In this document: positions 32,938-43,352 of the stretch, in pieces | Layout: each line of letters starts with the position of its first letter | Position numbering within the stretch: the first letter of the stretch is position 1 | NCBI GenBank assembly: GCA_036785325.1 | Contig: JAXIVH010000016.1 | Span: 8,787,247-8,851,246, forward strand | Length of the DNA: 64,000 nucleotides | Source of the DNA: Urophycis tenuis | Lineage: Eukaryota > Chordata > Actinopteri > Gadiformes > Phycidae | Direction of reading: 5' to 3' | Program-made: the position numbers and the translations under genes | The notes under the pieces: generated by a model | What the model was told of the DNA's origin: nothing | Database searches by the model: none | Seen by the model: the letters and a program-made list of their open reading frames with translations, nothing else

Positions 32938-34203
32938 CCAGGGGCCTCATTTATCAAACGTGCGTACGCACAGATTTGTGCTTACGCAGTGCGTACGAAC
33001 ATTCCCACGCAAAGTATGGGATTTATCAACTTGTACTTGTGCGTAGGAACGTGCGTAAATTTAAGCACAACTCTGACCATGCGTACGCACAAAACCTAGT
33101 GGTAGAATAGTGAAACTACTATGAGAACCCGTTAAGAGTCGCAGTGTTCAGCAATCACAAACGTCACACATATCCCCTGTATCCTCTAATTAATAACAAT
33201 TCTCATTTAGTAAGTTAGCAGACATTTTTGAATAATTGGTATGACAAGCTATAAAAGACAGCTGGGACAGGACAACCCAAAAAAGACAACTTGAAATAAG
33301 GACGATGGCGCATCTTGCACTTTTGGAAAATTTAGAGAACCGTGCGCTTTGCAGGAGCGCGTTTTCAAAGAGCGTGTGGATTTGCTCAGTCAGAGCACAG
33401 AGTGGCTTCTCAGTAGGTATAGATTCCCAAAAAATATACTTGTGGATTTATGCCGGGATTTACAACATACTATATTGGAGCGAAAGACCAAACAAACCAA
33501 AGCCATCCCAGTGCACATTCAGCTCCTGTCCACACTGGGATTTTTGGCCACCGGGACATTTCAACATGCGGCATTTCACAGCCGACACTGAGTAGAATCA
33601 TGCCAGCAGTGTTGGATGCAATCATTTCTCTAGCCCCACTTTACATTCAGTTCCCGTTAATTCCACGCCGTCGCTGGATTCGCAAATATAATTGGAGCCA
33701 AATAGATTGCACACACATCACAATAAAAGCACCTTCACGCAATGAATTCAGTTACGTTAACAGGAAAGGACTTCATTTAATTAATACACAAATAATCTAA
33801 TGCCAATATGTCTCTATTAAACGTTGTTGCCCGGTGGCCTGGAGGAACGCACGATTCGTTCATCCTGCAGGTGGGTGCGCAGCTCCAAGCAGGAGCTATT
33901 GAGGACGGCTGGCATTGACGTATTGACGTATTGACGTATTGATGGCTGGCATTGAGGGATTGCCGCTACCATATATGGTCAATTGGAGGCGTTTCTGAAT
34001 GCAAATGACTCTAACCGTGCACGAGCATGGTAGATGAGAACAGGTGGGATTTATCATCACGGATTACTTACTGGTGTGCGTACGACCCGTGTACGCACGT
34101 TTGATAAATGCAGATTTTTTTCTACTTACGCACATTCTAAATTTCATGCGTACGAACGAAATTAGAACTTTTCCTACGCACGGTTGATAAATGAGGCCCC
34201 TGG
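32938..34203 (+). mobile_element. Harbinger DNA transposon, internally decayed
   Basis: 1266 bp with inverted termini CCAGGGGCCTCATTTATCAA at both ends and a 3-bp AGT on each side (32935-32937, 34204-34206). Subterminal GTGCGTACGCAC-type repeats occur inside both ends. It carries a broken HARBI1-like transposase. It interrupts the Gmr1 element just after the gag zinc knuckle. Confidence 0.9.
33305..33890 (+). pseudogene. Harbinger transposase relic
   Basis: The frame changes several times. Recognisable pieces in order: ERVDLLSQSTEWLLSRYRFP and LCRDLQHTILERKTKQTKAI, then TLSRIMPAVLDAIISLAPLY (helix-turn-helix region), then IDCTHITIKAPSRNEFSYVN (DDE first Asp), VNRKGLHLINTQII, and VVARWPGGTHDSFIL with the second Asp. 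The part with the final Glu is deleted. The copy cannot transpose by itself. Confidence 0.85.
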
Positions 34204-34206
34204 AGT

Positions 34207-34790
34207 TTCCATTTAACTTAAAACACTCCGACTTCCAATGGCCCCGTTCCTGACAGTAATTGCAAACCTTGTCAGGCTCACGCCACTTAGTATCACTTTT
34301 AAACTCAGCAGGGAGAGGTTTATCTAAACGGCCACGAAAGTCATTAACAGTGTTGCCACCACCAGCCTTAAACTCGCCACGGTGCGTTAAGACAAAATCA
34401 TCTGCGAGTGCCGCCGCGTCTGCTGCGTTGCGCGCTTTCTGTTCGTTGATATACGTTGCCACTCGAGGTGGAATAGTATTCTTGAACTGCTCCAAGATCA
34501 TCAGATCACACAATTCATCAAACGTTTCTACGCCCGAGGCCTTACACCAGCGCATAAAACTTGTAGTCAAATCACGTGCAAATTCTAAGTGACTCTGCTT
34601 CTCATGCATCTTCCAAAACCTAAAACGCTGGCGATAAGCCTCGGGGACGAGCTCATAGGACCTCAGCACCACTTCCTTGACGCGAGAATAATTTTGGCTG
34701 TCAGCAACACTCATAGCTGAATAAACCTCCTGCGCCCTGCCAGTCAAAACACACTGTAACAGCAAAGTGCGCGCAGAGTCAGGCCAGGTC
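34207..34790 (-). pseudogene. Gmr1-type gag
   Basis: Capsid-like region: ARTLLLQCVLTGRAQEVYSA, VLRSYELVPEAYRQRFRFWK, FARDLTTSFMRWCKASGVET and QFKNTIPPRVATYINEQKAR, which resembles the SCAN-related gag of such elements. It is followed by one zinc knuckle, CNYCQERGHWKSECF (CCHC). The N-terminus is lost: at 34791 the coding sequence is fused straight to the LTR. The ORF upstream of that point is translated LTR, not gag. Confidence 0.88.
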
Positions 34791-35214
34791 CAAAAAGATG
34801 AGGTGTGAAAATCAGTAATCAGTGGTGTAGTGGGTGTATGCAGGAGTGGAATGTATGTGTGTGTGGTGTTGGATGTATTAACAAAAAGGATGAAAAGGGT
34901 GCATGGCAGGAGAGGTGCAAAAGGAGAACTGAACAGCACAGAAGTCAACTGAACAAAAGAGAAGCCCAGGAAGGGACTGGGAGACAGGCTTTTATACTGG
35001 GTCTCAACCACCGGGCCCAGGTGGCAACACTTGGCTGATTGCAGGTGACATCACAGCTCTGCTCCCCAATCCACTGCAAACAAGGAGAACAGAACCAGGG
35101 AGGGACAAAGCAAAGAAACAACATAACCTAAACCAAAATACCATACCCAAAGTATGCTATAAGATATACTATACAATAACCTTCACCATATCCTATATAC
35201 AGGGAACCGTCACA
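34791..35214 (-). repeat. Gmr1-type 5' LTR, partial
   Basis: 424 bp identical in length to 28832-29255 and about 99 percent identical by eye. The last 97 bp or so of the LTR, the primer-binding site and the gag start are deleted, with CAAAAAG at the junction. Confidence 0.88.
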
Positions 35215-35216
35215 AG

Positions 35217-35415
35217 ATGGACGCTGCACAACAAAGTAAAGCGTTCAAATCACTCAGTGCAACACGCAGAGGGAAACCTTCACACTGTACATGGAAAATG
35301 AATTAAGTAAAAACAATGATGAAAGAGGGTGCTGATGTTGACAATATTAATTAAGGTGCAAATTAATTTCTAAGACTGCTGGATGAATTTAAAAGGAGTC
35401 ATGAATCTGTTCCGG
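35217..35415 (+). pseudogene. BEL/Pao gag, N-terminal piece
   Basis: ATG 35217 opens MDAAQQSKAFKSLSATRRG. Frameshifts follow, with RLLDEFKRSHESVPE just before the CCGG target of Ginger. It continues at 45202 with PLPEDV. BEL gag proteins commonly begin with a short helical region of this kind. The Gmr1 insertion is immediately upstream, with the start codon inside its target duplication. Confidence 0.65.
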
Positions 35416-36221
35416 TGTTGTGCCGAAAAGAGACTCCTTGCCGAAAAACGACTGCCCCCGACGGGAACGCGCATCAGTTCAGAGGAAGAGCTTGTAGGTC
35501 TACTCGTAGATATAATATACGGGTCAGCTGGCAGACGCAGCACCGAGAGAAATGTGTTTTTTTTTTACTGTGCAATAGAAATGTCCTGTAGCCCAAGTGA
35601 AGAGGCTACCTGATGTTTCCATAATGTAGGCTAGTTGTCAACAATTGATGAGGGTAGATGCTTTACCTTGCCACTTTTATTGTTGTTGTTGTTATCGATG
35701 TTGCAATGTGATTTTACACCACTTTGATCTATAAATAGTCTATAAAAAGTCATAATTCAAGATCCCTGTTGCAATGATTTTATAACAAGGAGTAGGAAAT
35801 CAATGCAGAAAAGAATGTAGAAAGTTTTAACGTCATATTAGACACATACTGAGAAATTAGTAAGTGCTATCAGAGGTGGGTAATAACGATTTACATTTAC
35901 TTAAGTAACTCTTTGGATAACTTGTACTTTTAAGAGCATAATATGAATACAATAATGCAATATATATATATAGAACTGTAGGCTAACTGTAACGGATTGC
36001 ATCCAGATTTACAGGGTGCAGTCACTTTTCGGCAGGAGAAGCCCTGCCGAAAAGTGACTGCACCCTGTAACTCTGGATTGGGAGGGGCTACACTCTCTGT
36101 CTTTTCAGCATTAATAGTAGAGGAAACCAGGTGCATGTACAGTGAATTTGGTCAACATCACTCCTTGCAATCCAGACTTACAGGGTGCAGTCACTTTTCG
36201 GCAGGAGAAGCCCTGACTGCA
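35416..36221 (+). repeat. Ginger left terminal inverted repeat
   Basis: Inverse of 44391-45197 along its whole length with a few percent divergence and small indels. The first 40 bp hold two direct copies of TGCCGAAAA-plus-GACT (35421, 35439). Further in, a hairpin has perfect 26-bp arms (36011-36036 and 36043-36068) carrying the same TGCCGAAAAGTGACTGC core. A second, shorter copy of the hairpin near 36189-36228 has lost about 10 bp. Confidence 0.92.
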
Positions 36222-36232
36222 CCCTGTAACTC

Positions 36233-36530
36233 GAAGAAGAAGAAGAATTACTGATTTGATCCCGTGAGGGAAATTTGGTCTTCTGCATTTAACCCAATCG
36301 TGAATTAGTGGAACACTCAGAACACAGTGATGGTGAAGCACACAGTGAGGTGAAGCACACACTTAAACCCGATGCAGTGAGCTGCCTGCAACAGCGGCGC
36401 TCGGGGAGCAGTGAGGGGTTAGGTGCCTTGCTCAAGGGCACTTCAGCCATGCGCACTGGTCGGGGTTTCGAACCGGCCACCCTCCGGTTACAAATCCAAA
36501 GCCCTAACCAGTAGGCCGGCTGCCCCATCA
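36233..36530 (-). mobile_element. tRNA-headed SINE, copy 1
   Basis: Minus-strand SINE flanked by AACTC (36228-36232, 36531-36535). The head reads CCTACTGGTTAGGG (A-box-like) and GGTTCGAAACC (B box), so it is tRNA derived. The body is non-coding and the tail is (TTC)n. It lies at the inner edge of the Ginger left repeat. A close copy is at 61304-61604. Confidence 0.88.
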
Positions 36531-36752
36531 AACTCTGGATTGCATTCAGAATATAACCCCTCCCAATCAAGAGTTACAGGGTGCTGGTTACCATTTACTG
36601 CTATGTATCCTTCAAGGTATGAATACTGTTAATTGATTGATTGAAGTGTAAAGTTATCTGAATGGAAGAAAGTACTGTGAACACAAGAACACAGGAACAT
36701 AGTCGAGTAATGTTGGCACCATCGAGGCGCCAGCCAGCCTGGACACTTTGTT

Positions 36753-37063
36753 TCAGTTGCAGGATTTGCAGGTGTATTTTTTCTTTTCTTGATACCCATT
36801 TGGCACACCCCTGATGGTACCACCACTGACACACATCAGAGCAAATCAGCAGACAATCTCCTACTAGCTTACTGTTGAACACCTTTAACCTTTATATAAT
36901 TATCATAACTAAAGTTACTTTTAGGGTAGCCGTTCATATATTTTCTCTGTAGATACGTGTGACCAGGTTTTTTTTTTCTTGAAATCCTACAATGACTTTA
37001 CCCAGGAAACTGCATCTTGGTCATCCTCCTCCCTACAGATTCTGCAGATATTACTGAGGTCAT
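36753..37063 (-). pseudogene. Ginger PHD finger (exons 14-15)
   Basis: Exon 14 reads DDLSNICRICREEDDQDAVS; exon 15 reads CSDVCQWWYHQGCAKW, and after a one-base slip in an A-rich run, YTCKSCN then stop (36753-36755). The spacing C-x2-C, C-x3-C (usually x2), H-x2-C, C-x2-C fits a C4HC3 PHD finger at the protein's end. PHD fingers read histone H3 tails, so a targeting role is an inference. The acceptor of exon 15 at 36883 is my least certain splice site. Confidence 0.72.
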
Positions 37064-37190
37064 CTGAAAAAATCATAGCACGACCACACCTCATGATAAA
37101 ATGTCATTGGTTATAGTTGATGGGACTTTAATGCAATCGATAAGTATCCTATGCATATATCTCAGCATGTCACAAATATCCCTAACATAC

Positions 37191-38507
37191 CACTGTTTTC
37201 CAGAACAGTTGATGCGATGTGCTTCCTCAGTCCATTAATTTTGCTGGCCGTTGTGCTGAAGGAGATGCTCTGCCCTTTGAGAATGCACTCAGCGAACTGA
37301 AAACATTGTAAAATTATAGGTTTAGTAAAACTGAATCATTTGACAGATAAGGTCTAAATTGTCAGATAAAATATAAGAAATGACTGACTTTGCAGTGATA
37401 TTTGACCCCCCCCAAAACATAGGTTCCGACCTTTAGTGCAAACACTCCACATGATGTGGTGTCTAATTGCTTAGGGTGAGGGAGTGTTGAGCAGGACCAT
37501 CTTGTTATATTGAGTCCCCTACGTCTCATGAAGGCTCTAAATAACAGATATGTATTACTTTATGTTTATGTAAATGATAAAAGAAAAATTTTAAAATTCA
37601 TGTTAATTTACCTCGTCACTCCTTGACAGTGCTTAATTTTCTTGTCACTCTCTCCAAGAGGGTCAAGGAAGAGGCAAGTCTTTTGAGATGGTTTCATGAC
37701 CTATTGGTCAATAAGGGAAAACACCTGCATGTAAATCTAAGTCACTCTCATTAATCATTACCCAAAGTCATATTCCTTTATAAATTCAATTAATACAAGT
37801 TATTACAATTAAATGCCAAATAGATAAGTTACAATAACCATCATGCTTTTTTAACTCACCAACAACATCCAGTGCCCACTCTCATTTAAAATCCCAATGA
37901 TCTATTTGTACATCAATGGATCCAGCTAAAATAAAAATAAGCCACAAAGTGAGTGACAAGGCCATATAAAATAATGTGTAACATAGTGTTGAAAGAATAA
38001 AAGCAACACCAGAAAAGTGAAGGGACATATCGGAAGATGTTTACATGGCAAAGTGGCATGTGAGTTAGGGAACTAGTCAAAGATTCAAAAGCTATATACA
38101 TTCACACATATTGTAGACTTCTGCCAGACAACAATACTGACATTTGTTCCTCAATTACAACTAATTAATAGGAAAAAGTACACCTACTTTGCGCAGTCTG
38201 TCGCTGTTGTTCCATATGTCTGTTATCCCATATGTATCGACTGCAAATGCCTTATCCTGTGATTGCGCATTATGTTGTCTTACCAGCAGCTCCAAGTAAG
38301 CATTGATAATCTGTGATGACATGACATACAGGAATAAGACCAAGGTTTAGTTACACTACATTCAATATTAGAAATAAAATAACTTCACCTCACTCTCCAA
38401 CTCCTTATTTGGAGCTGTCCTGGCAACGTCCGCAAAAAAGACCTTATAGGGTCCCACTTTGGCCAAAAGGATATACAGATCCTTTCCGGCCCATGCATCC
38501 ATCACAT
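37191..38507 (-). pseudogene. Ginger Ulp1/SENP-like protease domain (exons 8-13)
   Basis: Exon 8: VMDAWAGKDLYILLAKVGPY. Exon 9: IINAYLELLVRQHNAQSQDK and AVDTYGITDIWNN. Exon 10: IIGILNESGHWMLL, with the catalytic His. Exon 11: KTCLFLDPLGESDKK, with the catalytic Asp. Exon 12: PKQLDTTSCGVFALK, with the oxyanion Gln and catalytic Cys. Exon 13: FAECILKGQSISFSTTASKI. This is the C48 family triad of de-SUMOylating or de-neddylating proteases. Its role in the transposon is unknown. The TAG in exon 10 breaks it. Confidence 0.87.
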
Positions 38508-38922
38508 CTGTGAAAAATGATTATACGTATTCTATATTGAATAGATTCGTTATGATAATAATTCATTATACATAAAACACAGGCAGTAAAATACAAGATA
38601 CATTTTTCATCTAGCAGAGCTTTTTTGTAATTATGATAAACTACTGCCTTTGTGAACGGTTATTTTGTACTTGATCAGGTATACTAGAAAACCAAGATAG
38701 TGAATATGGGAAGATACTTGAATGCATAATAAATGTAGACAGCAAAGTGCCTAAGGAAAGATTTTTTTTTTCTTTAAATAAATTGCCCAAATCAACTGCA
38801 TCTGAGGCAGATTAACTTGTAATCTGTGTATGATATTTTAGCTGCTAAACATTTGTGTAATTAGATGTCTTCCCAAATATACTGTCCTGTGAACTCCTGT
38901 GAATTTCTTACATAAAACATAC

Positions 38923-39591
38923 ATTTATCAGTGGCAGCTGAGAAGGATGTGGAGGAGGTAGGGGTGGCTGGGGTTGTAGAGGCAGCCGAGGTGGTAGAGG
39001 CAGGGATGGCAGGTGAAGGGGTGGCTGGGGTTGTAGAGGCAGCCGAGGTGGTAGAGGCAGGGATGGCAGGTGAAGGGGTGGCTGTGGTGGTTGAGGTAGC
39101 CGAGGTGGTAGAGGCAGGGATGGCAGGTGAAGGGGTGGCTGTGGTGGTGGAGGTAGCCGAGGTGGTAGAGGCAGGGATGGCAGGTGAAGGGGTGGCTGTG
39201 GTGGTGGAGGTAGCCGAGGTGGTAGAGGCAGGGATGGCAGGTGAAGGGGTGGCTGTGGTGGTTGAGGCAAGGGTGGCGATCTTGTGTGGAATGTGTGGTG
39301 TTCCCTCCACATGAATTTTTAAGTGGTCAGTGCTGATCTTTTTAAAAGATCCTCCTCGTTTGAAAGATCTGCACTTTAGTTTAATAGTGAAAGGCCCCAG
39401 GTAATCAGGGTCCAGCTTTCCTCCCTTTCGCTGCTGGCTGACAAAGTTAAATTTGGAGGTGGCAATTTGCCCTTTTTGGTCTTCTTTTTATTTGCGATGG
39501 TATCTCGAGCAGCCTGTAAGGCAGCACTTAGATGGAGGATGTCATCTGTGGGGCTATCATTTTCCACCACATTTTCCACACTGCTGTCAAC
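38923..39591 (-). pseudogene. Ginger exon 7: GPY/F region and repeat linker
   Basis: Opens VDSSVENVVENDSPTDDILH, then after a frameshift near 39450 reads QQRKGGKLDPDYLGPFTIKL, the GPY/F motif found at the C-terminus of Gypsy-like integrases. The linker follows: IPHKIATLASTTTATPSPAI and repeats of it, from a 57-bp coding minisatellite. It ends with SFSAATDK at a GTATGT donor (38921). The linker is rich in Thr, Ser, Pro and Ala and probably disordered; it tethers integrase to the protease. Confidence 0.82.
38985..39275. repeat. 57-bp coding minisatellite
   Basis: About five copies of a 57-bp unit (19 codons) inside Ginger exon 7. Length stays a multiple of three, and sequence differences between units are few. 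Long antisense and out-of-frame ORFs across it (Pro-rich and Val/Glu/Gly-rich) are by-products. Confidence 0.9.
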
Positions 39592-41860
39592 CTTTTCAAA
39601 AAGAGTTTTATAAGCATTAAAACATAATACTTGTAAAGTCTGAAACAACATTCAAGCTACTAGTTACATAGAAGATACCATATATTCCGTGGGGACCTGT
39701 GATGGGTAGCGGGCTTCCCTGCCAAACATGTATAAAACGGTGAAAATTTGGTGGTCAGCTGTGTTTTGGTACGTAAACCAAACATCACTGCATCCAGGTG
39801 TTTGTCCCACGTATCAGGCCTGTCTCCCACCAGTTTTCTAAGTGCTCTGAAATGTCATAGGAAAAAGAATAGTATTTTTTACAACTGCTTAAAAGTATTT
39901 GCAAAATTATCTGTACATGTATATATGTGTTGAATGTCAATTTGTGATGACTTAATAAATGAAATAATAGTTTGCTAAATATTCACACATCAATATGAGG
40001 AGATGGTGCAAGAAATGCAAGAAAATATAAGTAATATGCGACTGCATTTTACTTACCTTTGTATGGTTCCATTCATTTTTTCCACCAGACCATTTGTTTG
40101 GGGGTGGTAGGGGGCACATAGGCTTCTTTTTATAGAAAGAATATTGCAGATGTTAGTGTTCACCTGTGTTCAAGAAAGAGATGAGAAATAAATTACATAC
40201 ATACAATAAATGTTAATTTAAGTGAAAATTCAGTCTTCTTCAAAAAATATTGCTTGTAGCTAATGAGTAATTTCATCATACCTCATTCACAAATTCCTTC
40301 CCTTAATCAGTGGGGATCCTCTTGGGAGCCTCAAATTGATAAAATAATTTGAGTAGGCAGTCAGCCACCTCTTCAGCACTTTTATTTTTTAAAGGGTAGG
40401 CTTGTGGCCATTTGGTCAAGTAATCTATCATGACACAAATGTAGCTGTTCCCATCCTCTGTTTTGGTCAGCTTCCCAACCAGATCCATGCCTACCAGCTC
40501 AAATGGATGTGTTACCTAAAAGACAAATAGTTTTTACTGTACTACTGTCTACACAAAAGAGTAAGGGAGAATGCAGTTGTGATTTTCACTGTCAAATATA
40601 ACAGCACAAGGCAGGTGTAGCAAAAAGCTAAAATCTATACCAGATGACAGATGAGGATAATCTGATGGGGCAAATAAATAAGACAGAGAGGGAAGCAAGA
40701 GGGGGAAACACAGAACACGGGAGGGAAATAGGGCACAGAGCCAAAATGAAAAAACAAACAAACATACAGGCACAAGTTGAATTTGGAAAATAATAGCGAT
40801 ATTTTACAATGATTGGTGTATATGATCTCTCCTCCTTTATCGCAGTTCCACTGGCCTGGCATTCCACACACTGTGCCACCTGAATGAAAAGATGGGATGA
40901 AGGTGAAAATACTGTGCAGATTAATATATTACCTGAAGCATTTTCTGAACAATAAATCTGAACAGAGGCTTTCTTGTCTTAACAATTTGTGTAAACTGTA
41001 AGTTTGTATAAAGGCAGAGTAACTCTTCACTTGTCCAACATTCCACATAGTGGACACACTATATAGATTCAGACTGACATCAGATGTAAAATCATCATAT
41101 TATTAACATTACTATTATTATCATTATTAACTATAACTGCAATTAATGAGGACTTCATAGGTGAGGACTTAAGGACTTCATAGGTGACTTTAGATACTTA
41201 CCCATGTGTCAATGTCATCTGACATGCCAGGCCAGTAAAACCGCCTGCCAATTGCGTCCCGGGTTTTATTTTGCCCACAGTGTGCCCCAGTGCTGCTGGC
41301 ATGAAAGTCTTTTAATATTTCTGCAGCTTTATCGGGCCCACACACCACCTCGGTGACATTACCCTTCTTTTTGTAGAAGAGTTTTTCATCTTTGGGAATA
41401 AAACAGGCTACGTTAGTATAGATTATTAAATAAAGCATCAGCTGAGAAACAGACCAAGACACAGCCTCAAATACATCCTATTTCCACATCAAAACAAAGG
41501 GTCAAAAGCACAAAGAGCAGTTCGAATCCAGGTAGATGCACAGACAAAGGGAAGACAGAAGGCAAAGGGTCACAGTCCCTCGACTAATCTCACCCACATC
41601 CCTCCCGCTGGAGTGACAGTCTATCACTCCTGCATCACCTGGTTCTCCACCATACAATAAACTACTTCAAATGCATCTTATTGTTGGGATCTTTTGTTTG
41701 TGAAACGTACACACATACACATACATACATCTGATAAGAGTCTTTTGTGATGAAACTGGTATGCTCCAAAAGAAAATTAGAGCAGTTAATCTCCTGTATC
41801 TGCTCAAAAGGTCACACTTATACACTTGAGCCTATTTTTGAATATCATATTATATATTTA

Positions 41861-43136
41861 CACACTCCTCAGCCTCCCCGGTAAGGTCTATTCGGGGGTC
41901 CTGGAGAGGAGGGTCCGTAGGATAGTCGAACCTCAGATTCAGGAGGAGCAATGTGGTTTTCGTCCCGGCCGTGGAACTGTGGACCAGCTCTATACCCTTG
42001 GCGCGGTACTCGAGAGTGCATGGGAGTTCGACCAACCAGTCTACATGTGCTTTATGGACTTGGAGAAGGCGTTCGACCGTGTCCCTCGGGGAGCCCTGTG
42101 GGGGGTGCTCCGGGAGTATGGGGTATCGGGCCCGCTGTTACGGGCCATCGGGTCCCTGTACTCCCGGTGCCAGAGCTTGGTCCGCATTGCCGGCAGTAAG
42201 TCGAGCCTGTTTCCGGTGAGGGTTGGCCTCCGCCAGGGCTGCCCTTTGTCACCGATTCTGTTCACAACTTTTATGGACAGAATTTCTAGGCGCAGCCAGG
42301 GCGTTGAGGGGTTACGGTTCGGTGGCCTCAGGATTGCGGCACTGCTTTTCGCAGATGATCTTGTCCTGTTGGCTTCATCGGGCCGTGACCTTCAGCTCTC
42401 ACTGGAGCGGTTCGCAGCCGAATGTGAAGCGGCTGGGATGAGGATCAGCACCTCCAAATCCGAGGCCATGGTTCTCGGCCGGAAAAGGGTGGAGTGCACT
42501 CTCCGGGTCGGGGAGGAGATTCTGCCTCAAATGGAGGAGTTCAAGTATCTCGGGGTCTTGTTCACGAGTGAGGGGAGGATGGAGCGGGAGATTGACCGAC
42601 GGATCGGTGCGGCGTCGGCAGTGATGCGGGCTCTGCACCGGTCCGTCATGGTGAAGAAGGAGCTGAGCCTAAAGGCGAATCTCTCGATTTACCGGTCAAT
42701 CTACGTTCCTACCCTCACCTATGGTCACAAGCTGTGGGTAGTGACCGAAAGAACGAGATCGCGAATACAAGCGGCCGAAATGAGTTTCCTCCGCAGGGTG
42801 TCCGGGCTCTCCCTTAGAGATAGGGTGAGAAGCTCAGTCATCCGGGAGGGGCTCAGAGTAGAACCGCTGCTCCTCCGCGTCGAGAGGAGCCAGTTGCGGT
42901 GGCTCGGGCATCTAGTGAGGATGCCCCCCGAACGCCTCCCTGGGGAGGTGTTTCGGGCACGTCCCTCTGGGAGGAGGCCCCGGGGAAGACCCAGGACACG
43001 CTGGAGGGACTATGTCTCTCGGCTGGCCTGGGATCGCCTCGGGATCCCCCCGGAAGAGCTGGACGAAGTGGCTGGGGAGAGAGAAGTCTGGGCTTCTCTC
43101 CTCAGGCTGCTGCCCCCGCGACCCGACCCCGGATAA
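41861..43136 (+). CDS. Rex3 reverse transcriptase, uninterrupted ORF
   Basis: Open from the truncation to the stop at 43134-43136. Motifs: QCGFRPGRGTVDQLYTLGAV, FMDLEKAFDRVPRGALW, GLRQGCPLSPILFTTFMDRI, the catalytic FADD in LLFADDLVLLASS, EEFKYLGVLFTSEGRM, LRWLGHLVRMPPERLPGEV and TRWRDYVSRLAWDRLG. The other standard Rex3 amplification site lies at 42234-42254. It lacks the RT N-terminus and endonuclease, so it is not autonomous. The lack of lesions implies a recent insertion. Confidence 0.9.
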
Positions 43137-43165
43137 GCGGAGGACATGAATGGATGGATGGATGG
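41861..43165 (+). mobile_element. Rex3 LINE, 5' truncated, intact RT
   Basis: Plus-strand Rex3 flanked by ATATTATATATTTA at 41847-41860 and 43166-43179, with a GGATGGATGG tail. It begins inside RT, right at SLPGKVYSGV. It lies antisense in intron 1 of the Ginger gene. Confidence 0.93.
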
Positions 43166-43184
43166 ATATTATATATTTAAATAT

Positions 43185-43352
43185 GTGTATGTGAGTGTGA
43201 ATGGTTGTTTGTCTATATATGTTAGCCCTGAGATAGGCTGGCGACCTGTCCAGGGTGTACCCCGCCTCTCGCCCGTTGCAGCTGGGATTGGCTCCAGCCC
43301 CCCCGCGACCCTCGTAGAGGATAAGCGGTTACGACAATGGATGGATGGATGG
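43185..43352 (+). mobile_element. RTE-like 3' tail or SINE fragment, copy 2
   Basis: 168 bp, same family as 26746-26890, with GGATGGATGG tail and flanking ATATTTAAATAT at 43173-43184 and 43353-43364. Its target overlaps the right duplication of the Rex3 insertion. Confidence 0.88.

Larger units (their letters stand above)
28735..35214 (-). mobile_element. Gmr1-type Gypsy LTR retrotransposon
   Basis: Minus-strand element with 3' LTR, polypurine tract, RNase H, RT, integrase, protease, gag and a partial 5' LTR. Coding order is gag, protease, integrase, RT, RNase H: integrase lies upstream of RT, as known for Gmr1 from cod and unlike ordinary Ty3/Gypsy. A 5-bp AGATG occurs at 28730-28734 and 35215-35219. 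A Harbinger (32938-34203) sits at the gag-protease junction. The inner part of the 5' LTR, primer site and gag start are deleted. Two frameshifts break pol. Confidence 0.9.

Noticed and set aside
34800..35011. N-terminal extension of the gag ORF
   Set aside because: This stretch is translated LTR, as shown by its match to 28840-29052; gag begins abruptly at 34790.
36470..36526. tRNA gene
   Set aside because: The A-box and B-box-like sequences belong to the head of a SINE that has an identical relative at 61304-61604, and no cloverleaf is evident.
38908..39314. Pro-rich minus-strand ORF and Val/Glu/Gly-rich plus-strand ORF
   Set aside because: Both are shadow frames of the 57-bp coding minisatellite in Ginger exon 7.
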